A DNA stretch of 64,000 nt from Nostoc sp. S4. GTDB lineage: Bacteria; Cyanobacteriota; Cyanobacteriia; Cyanobacteriales; Nostocaceae. The notes under the pieces were generated by a model. It did no database searches and was not told the DNA's origin. It was given only the letters and a program-made list of their open reading frames with translations. Within the stretch, counting starts at the first letter, position 1. The number at the start of each line of letters is the position of its first letter. The stretch spans positions 1-64,000 of the forward strand of contig JAQYWR010000023.1 in assembly GCA_029379225.1 (NCBI GenBank). Direction: 5' to 3'. Below, piece by piece: positions 49,601 through 57,233 of this stretch. A program made the position numbers and the translations under genes.

Positions 49601-49756
49601 CTGAGCAAAATATCCAGTTGCACAACCAAAATCTACTACGTTTTTATTATATCCAATAAAGCGTAACATTTTTTTTAAACTATGGTTTTCATCTAGACTT
49701 TTTTCTGTTAAGTTGATATCAGAATAATAATCTTTTGTTGACCCATTTGTATTCAT
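46667..49756 (-). CDS. Methyltransferase / coiled-coil / tandem GT2 glycosyltransferase fusion
   Basis: A 1029-residue, three-part protein. Residues about 35-190 are a SAM methyltransferase (VVDFGCATGYFAQLL, VTGVEINSD, FDIAIFGDVLEHLRNPW, then IPNIAHGAIRLSLLQGKF, as in sugar-chain methyltransferases). About 240-360 is a coiled coil of some eleven heptads (QLQDTQA, QLERSQF, QIELERS). From about 497 comes GT2-a (SLIMPVFNTPARFL, ALLDHDDLLTPDAL, SQDYDLVLRL) and from about 757 GT2-b (VSIIIPTRDLG, LFLNNDIEV, FNDVDLCLKIVEQGY). Both transferase sites look intact. It starts 29 bp after the Wzt gene. The design suggests that it polymerises and caps the exported glycan. This is inference. Confidence 0.85.
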   Translation of the reverse strand: MNTNGSTKDYYSDINLTEKSLDENHSLKKMLRFIGYNKNVVDFGCATGYFAQLLNNRGCIVTGVEINSDAAKVAQQHCNKVIVADLDFVSITEILPNQYFDIAIFGDVLEHLRNPWKVLEETKHILKKNGYVVASIPNIAHGAIRLSLLQGKFEYTELGILDNTHLRFFTRKTIEDLFESSGYILNEIDFTKLPIFSGNNLIPKITKEEFNNDIIEQIEQDQDAEILQFIVKAIPYSLEAKYTALEAKYSVLTERSHKQLEQSQQLQSQIVAIKSNFERSQSQLQDTQAQLEQSQFQLQDTQAQLQDTQAQLERSQFQLQQTQIELERSQFQLQDTQAQLKLSQLELQQTQIELERSQGTIIAMNTSKFWQLRKIWFKFRHFVGLLDENPFHKSLWFKFTRKTNLLDNHSSFDASFFSKLKNFWSVFKTKGLRYSLNKLREKTSSKLKFEDSLLSTIALPDIPQTNDVNYQKWLNQNYPNRAALEKMIKTAKLLAYKPTISLIMPVFNTPARFLQEAIESVLNQVYPYWELCIADDYSTDNYIREILKDYSSKDSRIKVVFRTENGHISRCSNSAIEIATGEFIALLDHDDLLTPDALYEIALLLNKHPEADMIYSDEDKIDENCKLRDPFFKPDWCPDSFLSRMYTCHLGTYRRELVNAIGGFRIGYEGSQDYDLVLRLTEKTKKIFHIPKILYHWRIHPQSAASKPDQKPYAVKAAEKALVDALARRGEHGQVTQTPNLVGHYIIRYTINDYKLVSIIIPTRDLGNVLDKCLTSIFEKTTYPNYEVILIDNGSQEENTANIISKWQQKESSRFRCYQLDIPFNYSKINNYAVNQAKGDYLLFLNNDIEVITTDWINAMVEQAQRPSIGAVGALLLYPDNTVQHAGVLMGIGGVANHSHKHYSVNSPGYFGQILTVNNYLVVTAACLMCRREVFKAVSGFEEQLEVAFNDVDLCLKIVEQGYKNIYLPHVMLYHYESKSRGSDDTPTKLARFLKEIEYMEKKWKNFIEYDPCYSIHLTRNYEDYRIRV
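48683..48910 (-). repeat. 21-bp tandem repeats encoding coiled-coil heptads
   Basis: About eleven imperfect 21-bp units, each coding one heptad of the QLQDTQA/QLERSQF type. On this strand GCGATCGCTCTAATT and TTGTGTATCTTGCAGTTGAG recur. Perfect stretches between units suggest recent unit gain or loss, so the coiled-coil length probably varies between strains. Confidence 0.85.
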
Positions 49757-49785
49757 AATATTTTTGGCAACACTCTAATTTAAAT

Positions 49786-50520
49786 TTATTTTAATGCATT
49801 TAAGTAGCAGCTTACAGCTTCATCAGCCTTCCCAATAAAGCGTAATTTTCCATGATCTAACCAAACTCCTTGAACACAAGACTGCTGCACAAATTCCAAA
49901 TCATGCGAGACAACTAAAACTGTAGCATCCTCATTCCAAAATTTATTAAGCCTTTGCTTACACTTATTTTTAAAACTCTCATCTCCTACTGATAAAATTT
50001 CATCTAAAATTAAAATATCTGGCTGTACATCTGTAGCAATGGAAAATCCTAATCTTGCTACCATCCCCGAAGATAATCCCTTAACTGGGACAAAAGCGTA
50101 ATCTTGCAATTCTGCAAATTCCAGAATTGAAGGCGCTCTATTCCGCATTTCCAATCTAGAATATCCCAGCAGTACACCATACAGGATAATGTTATCCATT
50201 ACAGAAATTTCCAAGTCAAAACCTGCTCCTAATTCGATTAAAGGCGCGATTTTACCTCGTACCCGTACTGTTCCACTGCTAGGTTGTAAGATTCCAGAAA
50301 TTATCTTTAGAAGAGTGGATTTACCGGAACCATTCGCACCAATAATACCAATTTTTTGCCCTTTTTTAACTACAAAATCAATTTTATCTAGTACTAACTT
50401 TTTAACTGGTTGACGATATTTACCCTCTAAAACAGATAGCATTGTTTTCTTAAGATCGTAAGAAAACTCCTCTTGTGTTCGTCGCAACAGCGAAACCTTA
50501 TCCAGGCGAATTACTTCCAT
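49786..50520 (-). CDS. Polysaccharide ABC exporter ATP-binding protein (Wzt-like)
   Basis: A 244-residue ABC ATPase of the O-antigen/teichoic-acid export class. Walker A is IGANGSGKSTLLKII, the signature is KGLSSGMVARLGF, Walker B is DILILDEILSVGDESF, and the H-loop is in VVSHDLEFV. It lacks the C-terminal carbohydrate-binding extension of long Wzt proteins such as those of E. coli O8/O9a, so recognition of a chain end, if any, must lie elsewhere. Its stop is 29 bp before the methyltransferase-GT2 fusion and its ATG directly abuts the permease stop. Confidence 0.93.
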   Translation of the reverse strand: MEVIRLDKVSLLRRTQEEFSYDLKKTMLSVLEGKYRQPVKKLVLDKIDFVVKKGQKIGIIGANGSGKSTLLKIISGILQPSSGTVRVRGKIAPLIELGAGFDLEISVMDNIILYGVLLGYSRLEMRNRAPSILEFAELQDYAFVPVKGLSSGMVARLGFSIATDVQPDILILDEILSVGDESFKNKCKQRLNKFWNEDATVLVVSHDLEFVQQSCVQGVWLDHGKLRFIGKADEAVSCYLNALK

Positions 50521-51327
50521 TTACAGCAAATCCATAAATTGATGTCGCCACAAGTGGAAACAAGTCCATCCCAAGGCTAAAATAATTACCCCACTGAGTA
50601 AAGCACCCCAAATTAAACCTAAATCCGGTCGAGAATCAGATAATGTAATCTGACGCAGACTTTCAATAATTGGTGATAATGGATTGAAACCTAAAAACTG
50701 CCTTACCTGCGGTGGAACAATAGCTGCTGGATAAAATATCGGACTACTGAGCCAAATTACAAATACAACTAACTCATAAAAATAAGGTAAGTCTCTGAAA
50801 AATACGTATAAAGCACTAACTAAAAAACTTATTCCTGTAGAAACTAAAACTAGGGCTAGAAACGGAAATATTAACGCAAATACATTGACTAAACTTTTGG
50901 AATTAATCAAAGTCATTATTGCCAGCAACGGAAATGTCCCTACTGAAAACTGAAATATGTTTGCACCAATCATTGATACAGGAAAAACGCTAACTGGCAG
51001 ACTAATTTTATTTAATAGTGAGCCATTACCGACTACACTAGCCAATGCCTGGGAGGTAGAAGCCGAAAAAAAATTGATTACTACGAGTCCCGTAAAAGCT
51101 GCCAATACATAGTTCAGTATTGAGTTGCCGTAATAAGAGGCAAAAGTTGTACCAAAAATCGCTGTGTACAGCCCCGTCATAATTAACGGGTTGAACAGCG
51201 ACCAATAAACCCCTAAGAACGAACCTCGATAACGTACTTTAAGATTTCGCGCTACCAAAACGTGGAGCAATTCCCAGTAGCGCCGCGCTTGCAACCAAGT
51301 TGAATTATCTTTAAGTGAAATTATCAT
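50521..51327 (-). CDS. Polysaccharide ABC exporter permease (Wzm-like)
   Basis: A 268-residue ABC-2 type membrane subunit with about six helices. It begins with a cytoplasmic LLHVLVARNLKVRYRGSFLG, the characteristic coupling segment of Wzm/TagG permeases, then GVYWSLFNPLIMTGLY, LSSPIFYPAAIVP and FNPLSPIIESLRQ. It forms the inner-membrane channel for finished polysaccharide together with the Wzt-like ATPase, whose gene begins right after this stop with no gap. It is the first gene of the visible minus-strand cluster, so the operon promoter is expected upstream in 51328-51639. Confidence 0.92.
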   Translation of the reverse strand: MIISLKDNSTWLQARRYWELLHVLVARNLKVRYRGSFLGVYWSLFNPLIMTGLYTAIFGTTFASYYGNSILNYVLAAFTGLVVINFFSASTSQALASVVGNGSLLNKISLPVSVFPVSMIGANIFQFSVGTFPLLAIMTLINSKSLVNVFALIFPFLALVLVSTGISFLVSALYVFFRDLPYFYELVVFVIWLSSPIFYPAAIVPPQVRQFLGFNPLSPIIESLRQITLSDSRPDLGLIWGALLSGVIILALGWTCFHLWRHQFMDLL

Positions 51328-51639
51328 CCTTAAAAACTACCACACACCACAGGGGAGTTATTTGCGAATTTTATACTATTAGAGCGTACTTTGCTGCACT
51401 ACCCTACTATGAAAAACTTTGCTTTAAAAAGCATTGTTAAATACGGTACTAACTACCATTTTTCTACTCTTAACCGCATCTTCCTCCTGGAAGACCAGTT
51501 AATTTATCAATTGGTTCCTAAGAACTCTTTGCCACAAACCAGCAGGCTTTTTTTATCATAAAATTTTTCAAAAGTCAAATATCATCCATTTGAGGATGTC
51601 TACGATTATTAAAATTATTGAATTATTTATGCACTAGAC
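51328..51639. other. Upstream region of the polysaccharide cluster
   Basis: About 310 bp between the permease start and the Uma2 remnant, AT-rich, presumably holding the cluster promoter. No JUMPstart-like leader, hairpin or small gene was recognised. Confidence 0.5.
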
Positions 51640-51968
51640 CTAACTCAAACTATCTGGATCGACTCCTTAATAACGTAACTTAAGCGTAGGTTTTGCTGGT
51701 GACTAGCATTAGGTACTCCTAAAACCATATACCAATCAGGACGCTTGTACCACGAGCTATGGCGGGGGTCGTAGTAAAGATTTAAGTCACTAGCAAGCAA
51801 AATATCTTCAGATGGATAAGTCTGAGGTTGACAAGTTTCACTCAGTAAATCCGCCTGAATACAGTGAAATTCATCTGGCAAACCTGATTCCCCTATTAAT
51901 TCACTGGGTAAATCATACATCATAGGCATGGTTTCTTGCGGTGGACAGGGAGGATCTGTTTGATACAT
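51640..51968 (-). pseudogene. Uma2 (DUF820) gene with internal deletion
   Basis: Codons 1-97 encode a normal Uma2 N-terminal part (MYDLPSELIGESGLPDEFH, NLYYDPRHSSWYKRPDWYMVLG, LRLSYVI) and then end after KESIQIV. Reading the last bases one frame over (stop at 51640-51642) gives GVDPDSLS, the same C-terminal tail as the intact neighbour (GVNPDSLS). The middle of the gene, including the nuclease core of some 100 or more codons, has thus been deleted and the remnant joined out of frame. It directly follows a complete paralogue, so deletion by recombination between copies is plausible. Confidence 0.8.
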
Positions 51969-51986
51969 GACTGCTGCCTTTATTGC

Positions 51987-52778
51987 TTAACTCAAGCTAT
52001 CGGGATTTACTCCTAACGATCGCAAATGTTCCGCCAACCGTTGCGCTCGCAGCTGTTCTTGTTCCAACCGGAATTGTGCCTCAAATACCTGTTGTTGCGC
52101 TTCTAATGCTTGTTGCTGTGCTTGTGATGCTTGTTGCTGTGCTTGTGATGCTTGTTGCTGTGCTGCAATAGCCACCTGTTGCGCGGCAATAGCAGCTTCC
52201 TCTGGTGTTGGAACTAAATCACCATCAGGTGTAAAGTAGCGCAGTTTACCTGCTTGTATGCCTAAATACAGGCTCAGCACATCGCTCCAACGCCATCCTC
52301 GCGCATTTGGCGTAATTTCCTGATACTTGTTGCCTACCAATTCAAAACCGATAAATTCCAAATTCTCTGGCGAAAACCAGAAATATTCTGGTGTGTGAAA
52401 TCGATTTTCATAGAGATTCTTCTTCAAATTCCGGTCAATATCAGCCGTACTTTCTGAAAGTAATTCAATAATCAAATCTGGATAACGACCATCTTCCTCC
52501 CAGACTACCCAAGAATTGCGCGATCGCTTTTCGGTGTTTTTGACCAAAAAAAAGTCTGGTCCCCGAAAATCCCGATTTCGCAGTTGCTGACGGCTAAAAT
52601 AGATTGTGAGATTCGCACCGATAAAGAAATCATCACAGTCACGCCACAGCCACTCAAGGGAAGTTACTAGCAGAAGTAGCTGCATGTAATGTAATGAAGT
52701 TTCCATCTCCGGCTCATCACTTAACAACCGAGTTGCATCGGGCATCTGTTCTTCTAGCTGTTGCGCTGTGACAAACAT
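51987..52778 (-). CDS. Uma2 family (DUF820) putative endonuclease with Gln-rich coiled coil
   Basis: A 263-residue intact member. The core has NLTIYFSRQQLRNRDFRGPDFFLVKN with the catalytic Asp, RYPDLIIELLSESTADIDRNLKKNLYENRFHTPEYFWFSP, and FIGFELVGNKYQEI. After about residue 205 comes an Ala/Gln-rich coiled coil (AAQQQASQAQQQ units) ending LRSLGVNPDSLS, typical of the larger Nostoc Uma2 group. The nuclease activity and target are unproven. It is the most complete of three related copies (51640, here and 56533). Confidence 0.87.
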   Translation of the reverse strand: MFVTAQQLEEQMPDATRLLSDEPEMETSLHYMQLLLLVTSLEWLWRDCDDFFIGANLTIYFSRQQLRNRDFRGPDFFLVKNTEKRSRNSWVVWEEDGRYPDLIIELLSESTADIDRNLKKNLYENRFHTPEYFWFSPENLEFIGFELVGNKYQEITPNARGWRWSDVLSLYLGIQAGKLRYFTPDGDLVPTPEEAAIAAQQVAIAAQQQASQAQQQASQAQQQALEAQQQVFEAQFRLEQEQLRAQRLAEHLRSLGVNPDSLS

Positions 52779-52941
52779 TGGGTATGTACCTGTTTGGTTG
52801 TTGATTTAATTTTAAGCTTTTTGTCATTTGTTATTAGTTTTTCCCCTCTGCCCTTGTGTTCCCCACTTCTGTTGGAATTTGTGAAAGGTGAGTCAGGGAT
52901 TGAGCTAAACTGAGACTTGGTTTATTGCATTGTAATCAGGC

Positions 52942-53133
52942 ATGGAAATCGGACAAAAGGTTAAAGTTTATCGTTTGCGCGATCGCGTCTCTCCTCCCAT
53001 TGTGAAAAAACTAGGACAAGTGGGTACTATTCAAGGCTACAAAGTTACTGATGGTCAGGGAATCGGTGTAGTGGTGCTGTTTGAGGATAATTCTTCGACT
53101 TGGTTTTTTGAAGATGAAATCAAGCCTGTGTAG
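52942..53133 (+). CDS. petP: Cytochrome b6f complex subunit PetP (DUF2862)
   Basis: A 63-residue soluble protein of the cyanobacteria/red-algae PetP family, a peripheral cytoplasmic-side subunit of cytochrome b6f that affects complex stability and linear electron flow. It has the SH3-like pattern MEIGQKVKVYRLRDRVSPPI, LGQVGTIQGYKVTDGQGIG and STWFFEDEI. The length is standard. It lies 119 bp before the Get3d-like ATPase and then chlG, a photosynthesis-linked neighbourhood. It is not related to the M56 protease at 31068 that shares the name PetP in Synechocystis. Confidence 0.88.
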   Translation: MEIGQKVKVYRLRDRVSPPIVKKLGQVGTIQGYKVTDGQGIGVVVLFEDNSSTWFFEDEIKPV

Positions 53134-53252
53134 GAGAAAAAACTCAAATCGAGATTTTTATTAGAATCTGAAGTTAAAAGCATAAGCTGAGAATCTTTGT
53201 TGAGTGCTAAGTTGGAGTTGAAAAGACTGGCGGTGAAAATAGGAATCAAGTA

Positions 53253-54353
53253 ATGGCTCTAATATTGACATTTTTGGGCAAAGGCGGCATCGCTCGTACC
53301 AAAATTGCGATCGCCGCCGCCAAGTTATTGGCAAGCCAAGGCAAGCGCGTACTTTTAGCAGGACTAGCAGAACCAGCACTATCAATTCTGCTAGGTACTC
53401 CCATTGGTTCTGAACCCCAGGAAATTGCACCTAATTTGCAAGCAGTACAGTTTCAAGCATCTGTACTACTAGAGAGCACCTGGGAACAACTAAAGAAACT
53501 TGAAGCTCAATACCTCCGCACCCCCATCTTTAAAGACGTTTTTGGTCAAGAATTGGTAGCATTGCCAGGAATGGACAGCGCCCTTGCCCTAAATGCTATT
53601 CGCGAATATGATGCCAGCGGCAAATATGATGCGATTGTCTATGATGGCACGGGTGACTCTTCAGCCCTACGGACGCTGGGTTTGCCAGAGTCTCTGAGTT
53701 GGTATGTGCGGCGATTTCGCCAATTGTTTGTCAACTCCGACTTAGGCAAGACAATTGCGGAATCGCCATTAGTTCAACCCTTGATTAGCACCTTTTTCAA
53801 TATCAATTGGACAGCAGATAACTTTGCTCAACCTACCAACCAAGTCAATAATCTCTTAGACAATGGCAGAGCTGCTCTTACCGATCCCAAGCGTGTTGCT
53901 GCTTTCTTAGTGACCACACAAGACCCGATTGAGGTCGCAAGTGCCCGTTATTTGTGGGGTAGCGCTCAGCAAATTGGTTTAACTGTCGGTGGTGTTATTC
54001 TTGTATCTTCTGACACAAGCGTTAACTTATCAGAGGAATTTATACCCCTACCTGTGAGCGTCATTCCTGACTTGTCAACAGATAATTGGCAAACGCTCAT
54101 AGACGCCCTACCCAATTTTGAAGCCCAAGCAGTACAGGCTCCCAAACCAATTGAAATCGATACCCAAAATCGTCAGGTACGTCTATTCTTACCAGGATTT
54201 GACAAAAAACAGGTCAAACTCACCCAGTATGGTCCAGAAGTCACAGTGGAAGCAGGAGACCAGCGGCGGAATATTTCCCTACCTCCAGCTCTCAGTGGTA
54301 GGCCTGTTGCAGGAGCAAAGTTTCAGAATAATTATTTGATAATTTCGTTTTAA
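53253..54353 (+). CDS. Get3d-like ArsA/Get3 family ATPase with C-terminal alpha-crystallin-like domain
   Basis: A 366-residue deviant-Walker-A ATPase. The P-loop reads GKGGIARTKIA (residues 9-19): the intra-dimer lysine K10 of GKGG is kept, but the usual GKT is ART (Lys replaced by Arg15). Helical and Rossmann parts follow (VYDGTGDSSALRTLGLPESL). From about 300 there is an HSP20/alpha-crystallin-like domain (RQVRLFLPGFDKKQVKLTQYG). That domain marks the Get3d branch of photosynthetic organisms, whose client is unknown and which differs from tail-anchored-protein Get3. It sits between petP and chlG on the same strand, suggesting thylakoid-related work. Confidence 0.82.
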   Translation: MALILTFLGKGGIARTKIAIAAAKLLASQGKRVLLAGLAEPALSILLGTPIGSEPQEIAPNLQAVQFQASVLLESTWEQLKKLEAQYLRTPIFKDVFGQELVALPGMDSALALNAIREYDASGKYDAIVYDGTGDSSALRTLGLPESLSWYVRRFRQLFVNSDLGKTIAESPLVQPLISTFFNINWTADNFAQPTNQVNNLLDNGRAALTDPKRVAAFLVTTQDPIEVASARYLWGSAQQIGLTVGGVILVSSDTSVNLSEEFIPLPVSVIPDLSTDNWQTLIDALPNFEAQAVQAPKPIEIDTQNRQVRLFLPGFDKKQVKLTQYGPEVTVEAGDQRRNISLPPALSGRPVAGAKFQNNYLIISF

Positions 54354-54356
54354 GTT

Positions 54357-54466
54357 ATTGGGTATGGGGAATATGAAATCGGGAGTAGGGATTAGGAACT
54401 AAGGACTGGTAAAGAATTTTCCAGTACCCAATATCCAATCACCAATATCCAATCACCAATACCCTA
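54357..54466. repeat. GGGTATGGGG / CCCAATATCC repeat element
   Basis: A purine-rich left arm (GGGTATGGGGAATATG, GGGAGTAGGGATTAGG) and a right arm of TACCCAATATCCAATCACC repeats, roughly complementary around TAAAGAATTTTCCAG. It belongs to the same family as 19893-19980 and lies between the get3d-like gene and chlG. Confidence 0.6.
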
Positions 54467-54482
54467 TTAATAAGTAAAAATT

Positions 54483-55526
54483 ATGTCAGAATTAACTCCC
54501 ATTACCCCAGATTCTACATCGGGTGAGGCATTAGACTCAGTAGCAAATAATCCTAGTGATTCAGCAATTGTATCTGACCGCACTGCTAAAACTAGGCAAT
54601 TACTGGGGATGAAAGGTGCATCCCCAGGAGAAACTTCAATTTGGAAAATCCGTTTGCAACTGATGAAGCCCATTACCTGGATTCCCTTAATTTGGGGGGT
54701 AGTCTGTGGTGCGGCTTCTTCGGGTAACTATACCTGGACGTTAGAAAACGTATTGAAGGTAGCAGCCTGTATGTTTTTGGCTGGGCCATTGATGACAGGT
54801 TACACTCAGATCCTCAATGATTACTACGATCGCGAAATCGATGCCATCAATGAACCTTATCGACCTATTCCCTCTGGAGCAATTTCTCTAACTCAAGTAA
54901 TTACCCAGATTTGGGTATTATTAATTGCTGGTATCGGTCTAGCATTTTTGTTAGATGTTTGGGCTGGTCATCAATTCCCGACAATCACAGCGATCGCGAT
55001 CGTCGGTTCTTTTATCGCCTACATTTATTCTGCGCCTCCCCTAAAACTCAAGCAAAACGGTTGGCTGGGTAGCTACGCCTTGGGTGCAAGCTATATTACT
55101 CTGCCTTGGTCTACAGGACACGCTTTGTTTGGCGACCTAAATTCTACAATTGTGATTTTGACGATGTTCTACAGCTTAGCTGGATTGGGGATTGCCATTG
55201 TCAACGACTTTAAGAGTGTAGAAGGCGATCGCCAGCTAGGATTAAATTCACTACCCGTCATGTTTGGCATCACCACTGCTGCCTGGATTTGTGTACTGAC
55301 AATTGATATATTTCAAGGATTGATCGCAGCTTATCTGGTCAGTATCAACGAGTATTTGTACGCAGCCATACTTGTACTGTTAATCATCCCACAAATCATC
55401 TTGCAGAATATTTATTTCTTGCGTGACCCTGTGGCTAATGACGTTAAATACCAAGCCAGCGCCCAACCGTTCCTGGTTCTGGGAATGCTCGTTGTTGGTT
55501 TAGCCCTGGGTCATGCTGGCATTTAG
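54483..55526 (+). CDS. chlG: Chlorophyll synthase ChlG
   Basis: A 347-residue polytopic prenyltransferase of the UbiA family that esterifies chlorophyllide with geranylgeranyl/phytyl diphosphate in the thylakoid membrane. It contains MKPITWIPLIWGVVCGAASSG, the first Asp-rich motif LNDYYDREIDAINEPYRPIPSG, then FIAYIYSAPPLKLKQNGWLGSYALG and NDFKSVEGDRQLGLNSLPVMFG with the second Asp motif. About eight or nine membrane helices are evident. The N-terminal extension of some 50 polar residues is longer than in some relatives, but ATG at 54483 is the only upstream start. Confidence 0.96.
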   Translation: MSELTPITPDSTSGEALDSVANNPSDSAIVSDRTAKTRQLLGMKGASPGETSIWKIRLQLMKPITWIPLIWGVVCGAASSGNYTWTLENVLKVAACMFLAGPLMTGYTQILNDYYDREIDAINEPYRPIPSGAISLTQVITQIWVLLIAGIGLAFLLDVWAGHQFPTITAIAIVGSFIAYIYSAPPLKLKQNGWLGSYALGASYITLPWSTGHALFGDLNSTIVILTMFYSLAGLGIAIVNDFKSVEGDRQLGLNSLPVMFGITTAAWICVLTIDIFQGLIAAYLVSINEYLYAAILVLLIIPQIILQNIYFLRDPVANDVKYQASAQPFLVLGMLVVGLALGHAGI

Positions 55527-55833
55527 CAAAATACTGCTGAGTTAGAAGTTAACAGTTAACTGTTAAGCTATTACGCTTTTAAATTGCACCACTGCTTTCT
55601 AAGTTCATTGACTGCTGACGGTTAACTGTCAACAGTTAACAGGCAAGAAAAAAGATGTGCTTTCTTAAATGTGAGGCCAGCTTAACTGTTAGCTTTTATT
55701 CTCCCCACACTGCCTTATCTCCCCTATTGTTTAAGCACTCAACTAATAAACTTATACTTCTATAGTTAGAAGTTAAGAATTAAAAGTTAAGAGTTAATAT
55801 ACTTTTAATTGCTAAGTTGTATCCGGAAAAGCC
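55527..55833. repeat. GTTAAC-rich repeat region after chlG
   Basis: Around 55548-55565 GTTAACAGTTAACTGTTAA, and at about 55618-55642 GACGGTTAACTGTCAACAGTTAACAG: overlapping dyads on GTTAAC. They are followed by AGTTAGAAGTTAAGAATTAAAAGTTAAG units near 55765-55797. The hairpins could end chlG transcription. No small gene was seen. Confidence 0.5.
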
Positions 55834-56121
55834 GTGCTAGAACTGATCTCTTTCCTCATTCATGTAATTCAACCTTTGTTAGTCCCAATTTGCTTTGTTG
55901 TTGCTTGGGCAGTGATTATTCTGATTATCTTGAATCTTTGGACAGCAGCGCGAGATAGTGTGACAACAGCCAAGCAAATGCATCAAATTCCCTGTACTGG
56001 TTGCCAATATTTCACTGACAATTACCGTCTTAAATGCACTGTACGCCCATCTGTTGCTAACACAGAAGAAGCTATTGATTGTTCTGACTATCAACCGAAG
56101 ACAAATCCTTATCTGTATTAA
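55834..56121 (+). CDS. Small membrane protein with four-cysteine tail
   Basis: A 95-residue protein not recognised beyond a general cyanobacterial look. Residues about 5-35 form one or two membrane-spanning helices (LISFLIHVIQPLLVPICFVVAWAV). The tail carries CTGCQYFTDNYRLKCTVRP and AIDCSDY, i.e. CX2C-X11-C-X15-C, a likely metal or Fe-S site facing one side of the membrane. It starts at GTG 55834. It is not clearly co-transcribed with chlG (307 bp away). The function is unknown. Confidence 0.65.
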   Translation: MLELISFLIHVIQPLLVPICFVVAWAVIILIILNLWTAARDSVTTAKQMHQIPCTGCQYFTDNYRLKCTVRPSVANTEEAIDCSDYQPKTNPYLY

Positions 56122-56532
56122 GAAACTCTAAAAAATAAATTATTCCGTTTGAGTTGCTGACTGATGAGTGTTAACTGTGAATCAGTAGCTAAGCATAATA
56201 AAATATAACTATGTAAAGAAAGATAAATGAGGCTAAAATCCTCTCCCTTGTGCTCCAGCAAGACTGCTTTATCTCACAATACCTTTGCCAAAATAAGAGC
56301 CTAAAAAAATTTTGGCAAAAACGGCAAAATCACCCATACATAGGCGTTTAGCTTATAAGGTAGCTGGGAATGTCAGACCCTTCTTTACTCCGGGGCAAGG
56401 TGTCCGCACAATCATGTCGTAAAGCATGAATGTCAATGATTTAGCAGACACAATTCTAGTCGCGATTGTACTTTACACACACTACGTGAACGCCAAGTGC
56501 TACGGGATTTCCTCAGTCACCCGTGACGTTAA
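56122..56532. other. Intergenic region before the Uma2 pseudogene
   Basis: 411 bp with no gene seen. A short stem-like stretch TTTTGGCAAAAACGGCAAAATCACC lies near 56310-56335. If the downstream Uma2 remnant once had its full N-terminus, it is no longer readable here. Confidence 0.45.
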
Positions 56533-57067
56533 CATTGGCAAGATAGAAATGATTTGTATGCAGTTGGAAATCTGACTATCTATTACAGTCTGCGTCAACG
56601 CAAATCTGAATACTTTCGAGGCCCAGACTTTTTTGTAGTGTTGGGAACTGAACGTAAAACTCGCAAAAGTTGGGTAGTGCGGGAAGAAGATGGCAAATAT
56701 CCGAATGTAATTTTAGAAATTTTGTCTGACTCAACAGCAAATTATAGATAAAGGTTTGAAAAAACAAATTTATCAAGATACTTTTCGCACACCGAATTAT
56801 TTTTGGTTCGACTCTTACACACAAGAATTTGCGGGATTTCATTTACTTGATGGAGAATATCAACCTCTACAAGCAAGCGAACAGGGGCATTTGTGGAGTC
56901 ATCAGCTAGGATTATATTTAGGAGTCAATCGAGGTTTATTGCGGTTTTTTACACCAGATGGGCAAATAGTACCGACACCCGAAGAAATGGTAGAACAGGC
57001 ACAACAAAAAGCAGAACGTTTAGCAGCAAAACTGCGCGAATTAAATATCGATCCAGATACAATTTAG
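56533..57067 (+). pseudogene. Uma2 (DUF820) gene, 5'-truncated and frameshifted
   Basis: The readable part starts at WQDRNDLYAVGNLTIYYS (56536), directly after an in-frame TAA, so the first 50 or so codons are gone. It continues through FRGPDFFVVLGTERKTRKSW and VILEILSDSTAN. A single extra T near 56742 then closes the frame at 56749. The other frame resumes at once with IDKGLKKQIYQDTFRTPNYFWFDS and runs to LNIDPDTI, a normal Uma2 end. The combined sequence closely parallels the intact gene at 51987-52778. Confidence 0.85.
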
Positions 57068-57233
57068 ACTATGCAATTCCATTACGATTAGTCGTATCAC
57101 CAGTCAGATAAATTATTCCTTATCTCGATATTCATTTTTAAATTGTGATGTTTTCTCTACCTGTAAATAGTTTTTGGTAGTGTGGAATTTTTTTGAGATT
57201 TCAATTTGCATAATAGTCACATTGCAATATTAA

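Noticed and set aside
51983..52171. Plus-strand frame ending in LMLVAVLVMLVAVL
   Set aside because: Antisense of the Gln/Ala-rich coiled coil of the Uma2 gene.
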